In this document: positions 32,878 to 41,217 of the stretch, piece by piece
How positions within the stretch are numbered: the first letter of the stretch is position 1
How the letters are laid out: each line of letters begins with the position of its first letter
Assembly (NCBI GenBank): GCA_905235065.1
Contig: CAJOJR010000010.1
Span: 1-43,073, forward strand
From: an uncultured Bacilli bacterium
GTDB taxonomy: Bacteria > Bacillota_I > Bacilli_A > RF39 > UBA660
Length of the DNA stretch: 43,073 nt
Direction: 5' to 3'
The notes under the pieces: generated by a model
What the model was told of the DNA's origin: nothing
Seen by the model: the letters and a program-made list of their open reading frames with translations, nothing else
Database searches by the model: none
Program-made: the position numbers and the translations under genes

Positions 32878-33711
32878 ATGACATATAGTACAGTTTTAAG
32901 CGTTATTAGTAAAATAATAGATGTTACTTTTGTGTGGATGATGTTTTATTTCATACTAAAGTATTTAAGAAATAATGTAAAACTTATTTTAATTTTTAAA
33001 GGCGTATTGTTTTTAATAATAATAAAAATAATTAGTGAGGTTTTAAATTTAAATACAATTGGATTAATTCTTGAATATGTTATTGAATGGGCTCCAATTG
33101 CTTTAATAGTTATATTTCAACCTGAAATTAGAACCGTGCTTGAGAGTATCGGAAGGCATAAATTATTAGGTAGACATAAAGTTTTAACGATCGATCAAAG
33201 AGAAAAAATAGTATATGAAATTACTCAAGCATTAGATTATTTAAGAAAAAATAGAATAGGTGCATTAATTGTTTTGGAAAGAGATTATAGTTTAAGACAA
33301 TATATAGAGCCTGCAAACAAATTATATGCTGATATTTCGAGTGAATTATTAATATCTATATTTTTCCCTAATAATCCTCTTCATGATGGAGGCGTTATAA
33401 TACAAGGTGAAAAAATAACTTGTGCTGGTTCAATTTTCCCAACAAGTTCAAATCCGAATTTATCAAAGCGCTTGGGGACAAGGCATCGTGCTGCACTTGG
33501 AATATCAGAAGTGTCTGATGCTATTGCGATAGTTGTTTCAGAAGAAACAGGTAGAATAAGTATAGCTGTGAAGAGTGAATTAAATTATAATTTATCAATA
33601 GACGAAGCAAAAATGATGTTGATGGAAGAATTGCAACCAGAAAAAGAAACCTTCTATGAAGCAGATAATGTAGAAAATCAAGAGGAGGTTAATGATGAAA
33701 AGAATGATTAA
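32878..33711 (+). CDS. cdaA: Diadenylate cyclase CdaA
   Basis: A 277-residue membrane enzyme making the second messenger c-di-AMP from two ATP. Three N-terminal membrane helices (to about residue 80) are followed by the DAC domain with NPLHDGGVIIQ (DGA-type motif, here DGG) and GTRHRAALGISE (RHR motif). ATG 32878 is preferred over 32797 because it has a ribosome binding site and lies after a terminator and a -10. It overlaps cdaR by 20 bases. In relatives glmM follows; it is absent here. Confidence 0.93.
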   Translation: MTYSTVLSVISKIIDVTFVWMMFYFILKYLRNNVKLILIFKGVLFLIIIKIISEVLNLNTIGLILEYVIEWAPIALIVIFQPEIRTVLESIGRHKLLGRHKVLTIDQREKIVYEITQALDYLRKNRIGALIVLERDYSLRQYIEPANKLYADISSELLISIFFPNNPLHDGGVIIQGEKITCAGSIFPTSSNPNLSKRLGTRHRAALGISEVSDAIAIVVSEETGRISIAVKSELNYNLSIDEAKMMLMEELQPEKETFYEADNVENQEEVNDEKND

Positions 33712-35062
33712 AAAAATATTCTCATTTTTTAAGAAAATATTTGGCGGTATATATAAAATAATTGATAAATTACTAGTTACACCAATAAGCAAACTTCTTT
33801 ATAAAATATTCAACAGAAATGCAAATGGTCCCGGAATAATTGATAGAATGTTAAATAAACCAAACATGATAATATATATATCACTTGCTTTAGCTTTTAT
33901 AACATTTATTCTAATTGATAGAAAAGTTGTAGTTTTAGTTGAAACAGAGGCGGTAGTAATTCCTAATCAAACGGTTACTGCTGAATACAATGAGGAATCT
34001 TATGTTGTTGAAGGAATACCAAAAACTGCTGATATTGTATTAATGGGAAGAAAAAGTGATTTATATTTAGCACAGCAACTTGGTGATCACGCTGTATCTC
34101 TTGATTTAAGTGGACTTGGACCAGGAACACATAAGGTTAACTTAAAATATACAAATTCAATAAGTTCATTACAGTATAAGCTTGATCCTTCAAGTGTAAC
34201 AGTTGTTATTTATCCAATAGTAAGAGAATTTAGAACAGTAACAACTGATGTAATAAATACTGATAAATTAGGAGAGAAACTTTTGGTAAGTAGTGTTACC
34301 CTTGATAGAGATGAAGTCATTATTAAGAGTTATGCTAAAAAACTTGAAACAGTTGCTTCTGTAAAAGCAATAGTTGATGTAAACGCATTGAGTGCTACTT
34401 CAGCTGGTACTTATACTTTGGAAAATGTTAAATTGGTAGCATATGATGATAAAGGAACAGAAATAAAAGATGTAGAGGTATTGCCTGAAACGTTAACTGC
34501 TACAGTTGTAATATCTTCTCCAAGTAAAACAGTACCTATAAAAATAGTTCCTGTTGGTGAAGTTGCAAGTGGTTCTGCAATTGCTTCAATTACATCTAGC
34601 GTAACTAAAGTTACTTTATATGCTGAAGAATCTGTTTTAGCAGGAATAGATAATGTAGAGGTTAATATTGATGTTAATGGTTTAAATAGCGATAAAACAT
34701 ATCAAACTTCAATCGAAAAACCACTTGGTGTTAGAAGCGTAAGCGAAAAGAATGTAACCATAAAAGTTACAATGGAAAAAGAAACTTCTAAGGAATTTAC
34801 TGGAATTGCAATTGAATTCCAAAATAAAGCTAATGATTTAAAAGTGTTTGGTAAAACGGAAAATGATACTAAAGTTAATGTAGTAGTAAAAGGAACCTCA
34901 ACACTATTAAATTCTTTAACTGCGGAAGATATAAAAGCATACGTTGACTTGACAGATATGACTGAGGGTGAATGGGAAGTTCCTGTAAAAGTAACTGGAA
35001 ATGATTTGAAATTATCATACACTTCTAAAACTCAAAAAGTCAAAATAATCATAACAAAATAA
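33692..35062 (+). CDS. cdaR: CdaR, YbbR-domain regulator of CdaA
   Basis: A 456-residue single-pass membrane protein that binds and modulates CdaA. A basic cytoplasmic start (MMKRMIKKIF...) and a helix at about residues 60-78 precede an extracellular array of YbbR-type beta domains (Val/Thr-rich strands such as VVVLVETEAVVIPNQTVTAEY and 'TVPIKIVPVGEVASG'). GAGGAGG at 33682-33688 precedes two possible starts, 33692 and 33695. The gene overlaps cdaA, which supports coexpression. It ends in a terminator. Confidence 0.9.
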   Translation: MMKRMIKKIFSFFKKIFGGIYKIIDKLLVTPISKLLYKIFNRNANGPGIIDRMLNKPNMIIYISLALAFITFILIDRKVVVLVETEAVVIPNQTVTAEYNEESYVVEGIPKTADIVLMGRKSDLYLAQQLGDHAVSLDLSGLGPGTHKVNLKYTNSISSLQYKLDPSSVTVVIYPIVREFRTVTTDVINTDKLGEKLLVSSVTLDRDEVIIKSYAKKLETVASVKAIVDVNALSATSAGTYTLENVKLVAYDDKGTEIKDVEVLPETLTATVVISSPSKTVPIKIVPVGEVASGSAIASITSSVTKVTLYAEESVLAGIDNVEVNIDVNGLNSDKTYQTSIEKPLGVRSVSEKNVTIKVTMEKETSKEFTGIAIEFQNKANDLKVFGKTENDTKVNVVVKGTSTLLNSLTAEDIKAYVDLTDMTEGEWEVPVKVTGNDLKLSYTSKTQKVKIIITK

Positions 35063-35092
35063 AAAAGACTCCATTAAAGTCTTTTTTATTTT
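35061..35092 (+). terminator. Terminator after cdaR
   Basis: AAAAAAGACT (35061-35070), CCATTA loop, AGTCTTTTTT (35078-35087), T. It separates cdaA-cdaR from the pilin-like gene. Confidence 0.8.
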
Positions 35093-35132
35093 GAATAAAT
35101 ATGATACTATGAAATAGTAAGGTAGTGATGAT

Positions 35133-37577
35133 ATGAAGAAAAAAGGATTCACATTAACAGAAATATTAGTTGTAATAGCTATAATAGGAATAATACTTTT
35201 AATAGCTATCCCATCTATAATGGCAATTAATAAATCAATAAAGAAGAGAGAACTAGAAACTAAAAAAGAAGTTTTGATTTCAGCAGCTGAATTATATGCC
35301 AAAGATAATATATCTAAGTTTGAGGGTGCAACAATAATAAGAATACCAGTAAGGACATTATTATATTATGGGTATATAACAGAAGATGGAGAATGTCCGA
35401 GTGATGCAACTGAACCAATAGGGTGTGTAATAAATCCTGTTGATTCTTCATCATTAAATAACGAAAAAATAACAATAAAAAGAAATATGTCAATAACACA
35501 AGCAACGTGGGGAGAAGATGAAGAAGGAAATTATTATTATGTTTCTTTTATTCCAAATGGTGCTGATGGTGAACCTTCTGGATATGATCTTGGGTGTGAG
35601 GCATATAAGGATTGTGAAATAAAGGCTCCAACTATAACTAGAACTGATTATAATATTATTGGATGGAATACAAGTAGAGACGCAATTTATAGTGAAAAAA
35701 ATATTGGAGATAGTATAATGATTAATAGTACTAATAATAATACAATACCTGGTAAAGGTATATATTATGCTATAACATCGAAAAATGTCGAAATAACTTT
35801 TGATGCAAATGGTGGTACTTTTTCTGGCGATCAAGCCCCAAAAGAGAGTTGTACCATATACAATTCAGCAACTAGTTGTATTGTGTCAGAACCACATGTA
35901 TCACGTGCTGATTATAATTTCAAAGGTTGGGCTAATTTAAGTGGAAACGTGGTTTTACTTTCTCAAGTAAATGAATCACAAACATTATATGCACAATGGG
36001 GAGCCAACCAATATTTAGTAACTTTAAATAATCAAAGTGCAACATCAGCAGGAACAACAGCAGTATATTATGAACAAAATACCCCAAAATATTACTCAAA
36101 TCTTAATTTGACAACCGAAATATCGTCAATAACGAAGCCATCTAGAACAGGATATATATTTGGTGGATATTATACCGCAACATCTGGAAGTGGAACTCAG
36201 TATATAGATGCGAATGGAAACTTTGTTAATGAATTATATAAAACAAAAGGTGATAAAACATTATATGCAAAATGGACTGCAATTACATATACAGTGGCAT
36301 ATAATAAAAATAATTCAAGTGCTACTGGTGCGACAGCAAGTTCTTCGCATGAATACGGAGTTTCTAAAGCGTTGACATCAAATGGATACAAATTGAGTGG
36401 CCATGTATTTAACGGATGGAATACAGAGGCTAATGGAAGTGGGACTAGTTATACAAATCAACAATCTGTGAGTAATTTAACATCAACAAATGGTGGAACG
36501 GTTACTTTATATGCAAAGTGGAGCGCATGCGCAGCAGGAAAATATGCTGTGGCAGGAGCAACAAGTTGTACAAACTGTGCTAAAGGCTCATATAATGCAT
36601 CAACCGGATCTTCATCTTGTACAGCATGTAGTGCTGGAAAAACAACGAGTGCAACAGGAGCATCATCATCAAGTAGCTGTACAGCTTGTTCAAATGCAGC
36701 ACACGTAGCAACATGGGAAACACCATCGTGGAGTGCAAATAGTGTAACAAACTTATGTAAAATAAAAACTTGTAGTGAAGGATATCATTTATCAAGTAAC
36801 ACATGTGTAGCAAATGTATTATCTATTCAATATAATGGAAATGGTGGAGAATGGAATTCTTCAAATAGCGCTTATAATGTTAATCAATATGGTACCGTAA
36901 TAACTACATCAGACAATGTAGTGTATGTTCAAAAAGTCAATTATGGTGAATCTTTATCTTCGTCAGGCTTTGTAGATTATAATGGGTCATACTTTAACTG
37001 GAAGAAGCAGGGGTATGCAGCTCCTTTAGATCAAGAATACTTTATAAAAAGTGATCCTAATTCAAGTCCTTTGAAACAAGGATATGCATATACTGCTACG
37101 TATCTTGCAACTTTGGGACAAGTTGATTTAAAAGCCGGAAATCAAACAATTCAATTAAAAGTTAATTGGAAACCTGTAATCCATGTAATTTTTGATAAAA
37201 GAGGTGGCTCTGGTGGCTCAGCAGGAACTTATTACATTTTTAAAATGAACACTTATTATACAAGTTCTTCATTAACAACCACTATGACAAAAGTTAATAC
37301 TCCCACAAACGGTGAATATATATTTGGCGGATATTATACTGGAAAAAGTGGAACCGGAACTCAATATGTTAATGCAGATGGTACAATTACAAATAGCTTA
37401 TATAAATCAGTTTCAGCCTCTGGGACAACTTTATATGCACAATGGAAAGTAAAAGATCAAGGTAGTTGTCCGTGTGTTGGAACTCCTAATACAGTAACAA
37501 CATGTAATGGTAGAACATTTTATTATGATTCTCATGGGATTCTCTGTCTAGAATCTACAGGTGTGTGCTGTCAGTAA
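35133..37577 (+). CDS. Type IV pilin-like N-terminus fused to InlB-type repeats
   Basis: An 814-residue surface protein. Residues 1-30 are a class III signal and pilin helix: MKKKG|FTLTEILVVIAIIGI, with cleavage after Gly5 and Glu at mature position 5. Residues about 31-80 continue as a pilin helix. From about 150 to 465 there are four InlB/Listeria-Bacteroides-type repeats, each with a GW or GY turn and ending in YAxW (for example ITFDANGGTFSG...LYAQWG and ...LYAKWT). Residues 466-560 are Cys-rich with CTACS-type repeats; 565-775 hold further repeats; the end is Cys-rich (CPCVGT...GVCCQ). Ordinary pilins are far shorter. It has its own GGTAGTGAT site and terminator. Confidence 0.82.
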   Translation: MKKKGFTLTEILVVIAIIGIILLIAIPSIMAINKSIKKRELETKKEVLISAAELYAKDNISKFEGATIIRIPVRTLLYYGYITEDGECPSDATEPIGCVINPVDSSSLNNEKITIKRNMSITQATWGEDEEGNYYYVSFIPNGADGEPSGYDLGCEAYKDCEIKAPTITRTDYNIIGWNTSRDAIYSEKNIGDSIMINSTNNNTIPGKGIYYAITSKNVEITFDANGGTFSGDQAPKESCTIYNSATSCIVSEPHVSRADYNFKGWANLSGNVVLLSQVNESQTLYAQWGANQYLVTLNNQSATSAGTTAVYYEQNTPKYYSNLNLTTEISSITKPSRTGYIFGGYYTATSGSGTQYIDANGNFVNELYKTKGDKTLYAKWTAITYTVAYNKNNSSATGATASSSHEYGVSKALTSNGYKLSGHVFNGWNTEANGSGTSYTNQQSVSNLTSTNGGTVTLYAKWSACAAGKYAVAGATSCTNCAKGSYNASTGSSSCTACSAGKTTSATGASSSSSCTACSNAAHVATWETPSWSANSVTNLCKIKTCSEGYHLSSNTCVANVLSIQYNGNGGEWNSSNSAYNVNQYGTVITTSDNVVYVQKVNYGESLSSSGFVDYNGSYFNWKKQGYAAPLDQEYFIKSDPNSSPLKQGYAYTATYLATLGQVDLKAGNQTIQLKVNWKPVIHVIFDKRGGSGGSAGTYYIFKMNTYYTSSSLTTTMTKVNTPTNGEYIFGGYYTGKSGTGTQYVNADGTITNSLYKSVSASGTTLYAQWKVKDQGSCPCVGTPNTVTTCNGRTFYYDSHGILCLESTGVCCQ

Positions 37578-37605
37578 TAAAAGAAGTATTCTTACTTCTT
37601 TTTCT
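37577..37605 (+). terminator. Terminator after the pilin-like gene
   Basis: AAAAGAAGTA (37577-37586) and TACTTCTTTT (37591-37600) form a 10-bp stem with a short loop, then T. Confidence 0.75.
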
Positions 37606-37625
37606 TTCATATTTTAATAAATATA

Positions 37626-37634
37626 TGGTATAAT
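37626..37634 (+). promoter_or_regulatory. Extended -10 promoter of alaS
   Basis: TGGTATAAT at 37626-37634, 24 bases before the alaS ATG; the same ATGGTATAAT string is used at 19307 and 22874. Confidence 0.6.
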
Positions 37635-37657
37635 TTACTTATATTTGAGGTGTTGCT

Positions 37658-39427
37658 ATGGAAAAATTAACAAGAAGAGAATTAATTGATAATTATTTAA
37701 AGTTTTTTGAAAGTAAAGGACACAAAATAATACCTAGTGCTAGCATTATTCCTGAGAATGATCCTACTGTATTATTTACCACTGCTGGAATGCATCCTTT
37801 GGTACCTTATCTTTTAGGTAACCCTCATCCAGAGGGCAAAAGATTATGTGATGTTCAAAAATGTCTTAGAACGAGTGATATAGAGTCAGTTGGTGATGAC
37901 TCTCACTTAACATTTTTTGAAATGCTTGGTAACTGGTCTTTAGGTGATTATTTTAAAAAAGAAATGATTCCTTGGTCTTATGAATTTTTAACTAATATTT
38001 TAAATATTCCAAAAGATAAATTATATTTTACTGTGTTTGAAGGAAATGAAAATGCTCCTAAAGATAATGAAAGTTATAATTTATGGTTATCTTGCGGAAT
38101 TGATGAATCTCACATATTTTTCTTAAGTAAAAAACACAATTGGTGGGAATTAGGAAGTGGATCAGGACCTTGTGGACCAGACACTGAAATGTTTTATGAT
38201 ACAGGTAAACCAAAATGTAGTGAGTCTTGTAATCCATCATGTTCTTGTGGTAAATACTTAGAAATATGGAATGATGTGTTCATGGAATTTAATTGTAATA
38301 ATGGAGTATACACACCTCTTGAACATAAAAATGTTGATACTGGTATGGGAGTTGAGAGAACCCTTACTGTTTTAAATGGTGAAAAAAGTGTATATGACAC
38401 TGAAATATTTAAAGATGTTAAAGAAGAATTAGAAAGATTAACTAATCTTAAATATGAAGATAATAAGAAGTCATTTAGAATAGTTATGGATCATATTAGA
38501 ACAAGCATATTTATTTTGGGAGACGACCATAAACTTGCGCCATCTAATACAGGAGCTGGTTATGTACTTAGAAGACTTATTAGAAGAATGATAAGATATA
38601 TTAAAGGTTTAAATGTTGAAGCTTCTATATTAGAAAGCTTGGCTAATACAGTAATTGACAAGTATTCATGTGATTATGAAGAATTATCTAGGAATAAAGA
38701 ATATATAATTAGCGAATTATTAAAAGAAGAAGAAAGATTTAATAAAACTCTTAATTCTGGTTTAAGAATGTTTAATAAAATAACATCTCATTTAGTGAAC
38801 AACACAATAGATGGAACAAACGCATTTAAATTATTTGATACATTCGGTTTTCCTTTAGAGTTTACTATTGAACTTGCAGAAGAAAAAAATCTTAAAGTGG
38901 ATATAGAAGGTTTTAATGAGAAATTTAAAGAACATCAAGAAAAGTCTAGAACCGCATCTAAAGGAGAATTTAAAGGTGGACTTGCTGATAATTCATATGA
39001 ATCTACAAAATATCATACTTTAGCTCATATAACACTTGCATGTTTAAAAGAAATGTTTGGGCCTTCTGTGTATCAAAAAGGAAGTAATATAACTCCTGAA
39101 AGACTTAGAATGGATTTTCCTCTTGATCATAAAATGACTGATGAAGAAAAAACAATTTTAGAGAATAAAATAAATGAAGTTATTAAAATGGGTATTGATG
39201 TTGTAAGAGAAGAAATGAGTTATGATGAGGCTAAAAATAGTGGGGCTGAAGGAATATTTACTGATAAATATGGTTCTTTAGTTTCAGTTTATACAATCGG
39301 AGATGTTTCTAAAGAAATATGTGGTGGTCCTCATGTTAAAAACACTTCTGAATTAGGTCATGCTCACATAGTAAAAGAAGAATCTTCTTCTGCTGGTGTA
39401 AGGCGTTTAAAGATAGTATTGGAGTAA
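37658..39427 (+). CDS. alaS: Alanyl-tRNA synthetase, short form without the C-Ala domain
   Basis: A 589-residue enzyme charging tRNA-Ala. The class II catalytic core (TTAGMHPLVPYL, VQKCLRTSDIESVG, FFEMLGNWSLGDYF, GPCGPDTEMFY, 'NVDTGMGVERTL') and the tRNA-binding region are followed by an editing domain with HTLAH and CGGPH zinc ligands and the ending SSSAGVRRLKIVLE. The usual C-terminal DHHA1/C-Ala domain (about 280 residues) is absent; the stop is a normal TAA 4 bases before rlmN, so this is not a frameshift. The Cys-rich GKPKCSESCNPSCSCGKYLE insertion and the overall form resemble the short AlaRS of candidate-phyla bacteria. Confidence 0.9.
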   Translation: MEKLTRRELIDNYLKFFESKGHKIIPSASIIPENDPTVLFTTAGMHPLVPYLLGNPHPEGKRLCDVQKCLRTSDIESVGDDSHLTFFEMLGNWSLGDYFKKEMIPWSYEFLTNILNIPKDKLYFTVFEGNENAPKDNESYNLWLSCGIDESHIFFLSKKHNWWELGSGSGPCGPDTEMFYDTGKPKCSESCNPSCSCGKYLEIWNDVFMEFNCNNGVYTPLEHKNVDTGMGVERTLTVLNGEKSVYDTEIFKDVKEELERLTNLKYEDNKKSFRIVMDHIRTSIFILGDDHKLAPSNTGAGYVLRRLIRRMIRYIKGLNVEASILESLANTVIDKYSCDYEELSRNKEYIISELLKEEERFNKTLNSGLRMFNKITSHLVNNTIDGTNAFKLFDTFGFPLEFTIELAEEKNLKVDIEGFNEKFKEHQEKSRTASKGEFKGGLADNSYESTKYHTLAHITLACLKEMFGPSVYQKGSNITPERLRMDFPLDHKMTDEEKTILENKINEVIKMGIDVVREEMSYDEAKNSGAEGIFTDKYGSLVSVYTIGDVSKEICGGPHVKNTSELGHAHIVKEESSSAGVRRLKIVLE

Positions 39428-39430
39428 TAT

Positions 39431-40459
39431 ATGGAAAGTATATTTAATTATACTGAAGATGAACTTTTAGAATTATTAATAAATAACGGATTTAAAAAAT
39501 ATAATAAAGATCAAATAATAGACTGGATATATAAGAAAAAAGTCTATGATTTTGATATGATGAGTAATTTGAGTAAGAATCTAATAGGCTTTTTAAAAGA
39601 AAGATTTGAAATTAAATTGTTGACTATTGAAACTTTTGAGGGAAGTATAGATACTAAAAAATATTTATTAAAATTAGAAGATGGTAATAAAATAGAATGT
39701 GTATTAATGTTTCATGATTATGGTAAGAGTTTGTGTGTATCTACTGAAGTTGGATGCAATATGGGGTGCGCTTTTTGTGAATCAGGAAGACTTAAAAAAG
39801 TAAGAAACTTGTCAACTTCAGAGATGGTATTAGAACTTTTGACAATAGAAAATGATATAAATTCAAGAATTGATAATATAGTTGTAATGGGAATAGGTGA
39901 ACCTTTTGATAATTATGAGAATTTTGAAAAATTTATAAGTATTTTAACTAATCCTAAAATGGTAGAATTGGGCTCTAGAAAAATAACTGTATCAACTTGT
40001 GGACTAGTACCTAAAATATATGAATTTGCTGATATGAAGACTCAAGTGAATCTTGCTATTTCTTTACATGCACCAAGTGATGAACTTAGAGATAAATTAA
40101 TGCCTATAAATAAAAGATATAAAATAAATGAATTAATTGAAGCTATTAAATACTATATTGCTAAAACTAATAGAAGGGTAACTATCGAATATATTATGAT
40201 AAAAAACGTAAATGATAGTGTAAAGTGTGCACAAGAATTAGTGAGACTTTTAAAGGGAATGCTTGTTTATGTTAATATAATACCTTATAATGAAACTGAG
40301 AATAATGATTTTAAAAGAAGCGATAATGTGCAAATAAAAGAGTTTTATGATATACTTATTAATAGTGGAATAAATGCTACAATAAGAAGAGAAATGGGAT
40401 CAGGAGTTTCTGCTGCGTGTGGTCAATTAAGAGCAAAGTCTTATAAGGAGGAATTATGA
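39431..40459 (+). CDS. rlmN: 23S rRNA/tRNA (adenine-C2)-methyltransferase RlmN
   Basis: A 342-residue radical-SAM enzyme that methylates A2503 of 23S rRNA and A37 of some tRNAs. The iron-sulfur cluster motif is CNMGCAFC (CxxxCxxC) and the later catalytic Cys lies in SAACGQLRAK. 'MGIGEPFDNYENF' and 'LHAPSDELRDKLMPIN' are typical. The stop overlaps prpC by 4 bases (ATGA). The order rlmN-prpC-prkC-rsgA is the same as in Bacillus. Confidence 0.95.
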   Translation: MESIFNYTEDELLELLINNGFKKYNKDQIIDWIYKKKVYDFDMMSNLSKNLIGFLKERFEIKLLTIETFEGSIDTKKYLLKLEDGNKIECVLMFHDYGKSLCVSTEVGCNMGCAFCESGRLKKVRNLSTSEMVLELLTIENDINSRIDNIVVMGIGEPFDNYENFEKFISILTNPKMVELGSRKITVSTCGLVPKIYEFADMKTQVNLAISLHAPSDELRDKLMPINKRYKINELIEAIKYYIAKTNRRVTIEYIMIKNVNDSVKCAQELVRLLKGMLVYVNIIPYNETENNDFKRSDNVQIKEFYDILINSGINATIRREMGSGVSAACGQLRAKSYKEEL

Positions 40460-41217
40460 AAACATACTATCAAACAGATACAGGTAGAGTTAGAAGCCAT
40501 AATGAAGATAGTGTAACAATTGTTAAAAATTTAACTTCTGAATATTTAATGATAGTTGCTGATGGAATGGGCGGACATAAAGCCGGTGAAGTAGCATCTT
40601 CTTTGGTTGTTACTGAAATGGGTAAAAGATTTTCAGAATTAAGTAGTATTGGTACAAAAGAGGAAGCTGTTAATTGGCTTAAAGAAATGACAGATGAGAT
40701 GAACATGAAAATACTTAAATATGCTGAAAGTTATCCGGAAACAACTGGACTTGGTACTACTTGTGTATGTGCGATACTTACTAATGATTACCTTATATTT
40801 GGTAATATTGGTGACTCAAGTGGTTATGTAATGAAGAATGGAAAGATTTATAAAGTTACTAAAGATCACACACTTGTAAACATATTAGTTGAAACTGGAG
40901 AATTAACGGAAGAAGAAGCAAAGAGTCATCCTCAAAAAAATGTTCTTATGAAAGCCCTAGGGGCTTCAGAAAAAGTTTCTATGGATATTTTTGATGTAGA
41001 AAAAGATATAGATGAAATATTTTTATGTTCGGATGGATTAACTAATTTGGTTACAGCAGAGCAAATTGAAAGAGTATTAAATGAAAAAGAATTGAGTATA
41101 GGGGAAAGGGTAGATAAATTAATTTTAAAAGCTAATGCTAGAGGTGGAAATGACAACATAACTATTGCTTATTTAATTAGAGAAAGTGGTGAGACTAGTG
41201 ATAGTAAAGGGTTCTAA
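40456..41217 (+). CDS. prpC: PP2C-type protein phosphatase
   Basis: A 253-residue metal-dependent Ser/Thr phosphatase that reverses the kinase encoded next. Motifs are DTGRVRSHNEDS, VADGMGGHKAGEVAS, GLGTTCVCA, FGNIGDSSGY, LCSDGLTNL and GGNDNITIAY, which carry the conserved metal-binding Asp residues. GGAGG precedes the ATG. It overlaps the kinase gene by 20 bases, so both are made together to set phosphorylation levels. Confidence 0.95.
   Translation: MKTYYQTDTGRVRSHNEDSVTIVKNLTSEYLMIVADGMGGHKAGEVASSLVVTEMGKRFSELSSIGTKEEAVNWLKEMTDEMNMKILKYAESYPETTGLGTTCVCAILTNDYLIFGNIGDSSGYVMKNGKIYKVTKDHTLVNILVETGELTEEEAKSHPQKNVLMKALGASEKVSMDIFDVEKDIDEIFLCSDGLTNLVTAEQIERVLNEKELSIGERVDKLILKANARGGNDNITIAYLIRESGETSDSKGF

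Noticed and set aside
34702-35022. 106-codon antisense frame inside cdaR
   Set aside because: Opposite a well-supported YbbR-domain gene, no ribosome binding site and typical shadow composition.
35313-36500. Reading the repeats of the pilin-like gene as a CRISPR or DNA repeat array
   Set aside because: The units are degenerate protein repeats of about 70 codons with variable sequence, not short identical DNA repeats with spacers.
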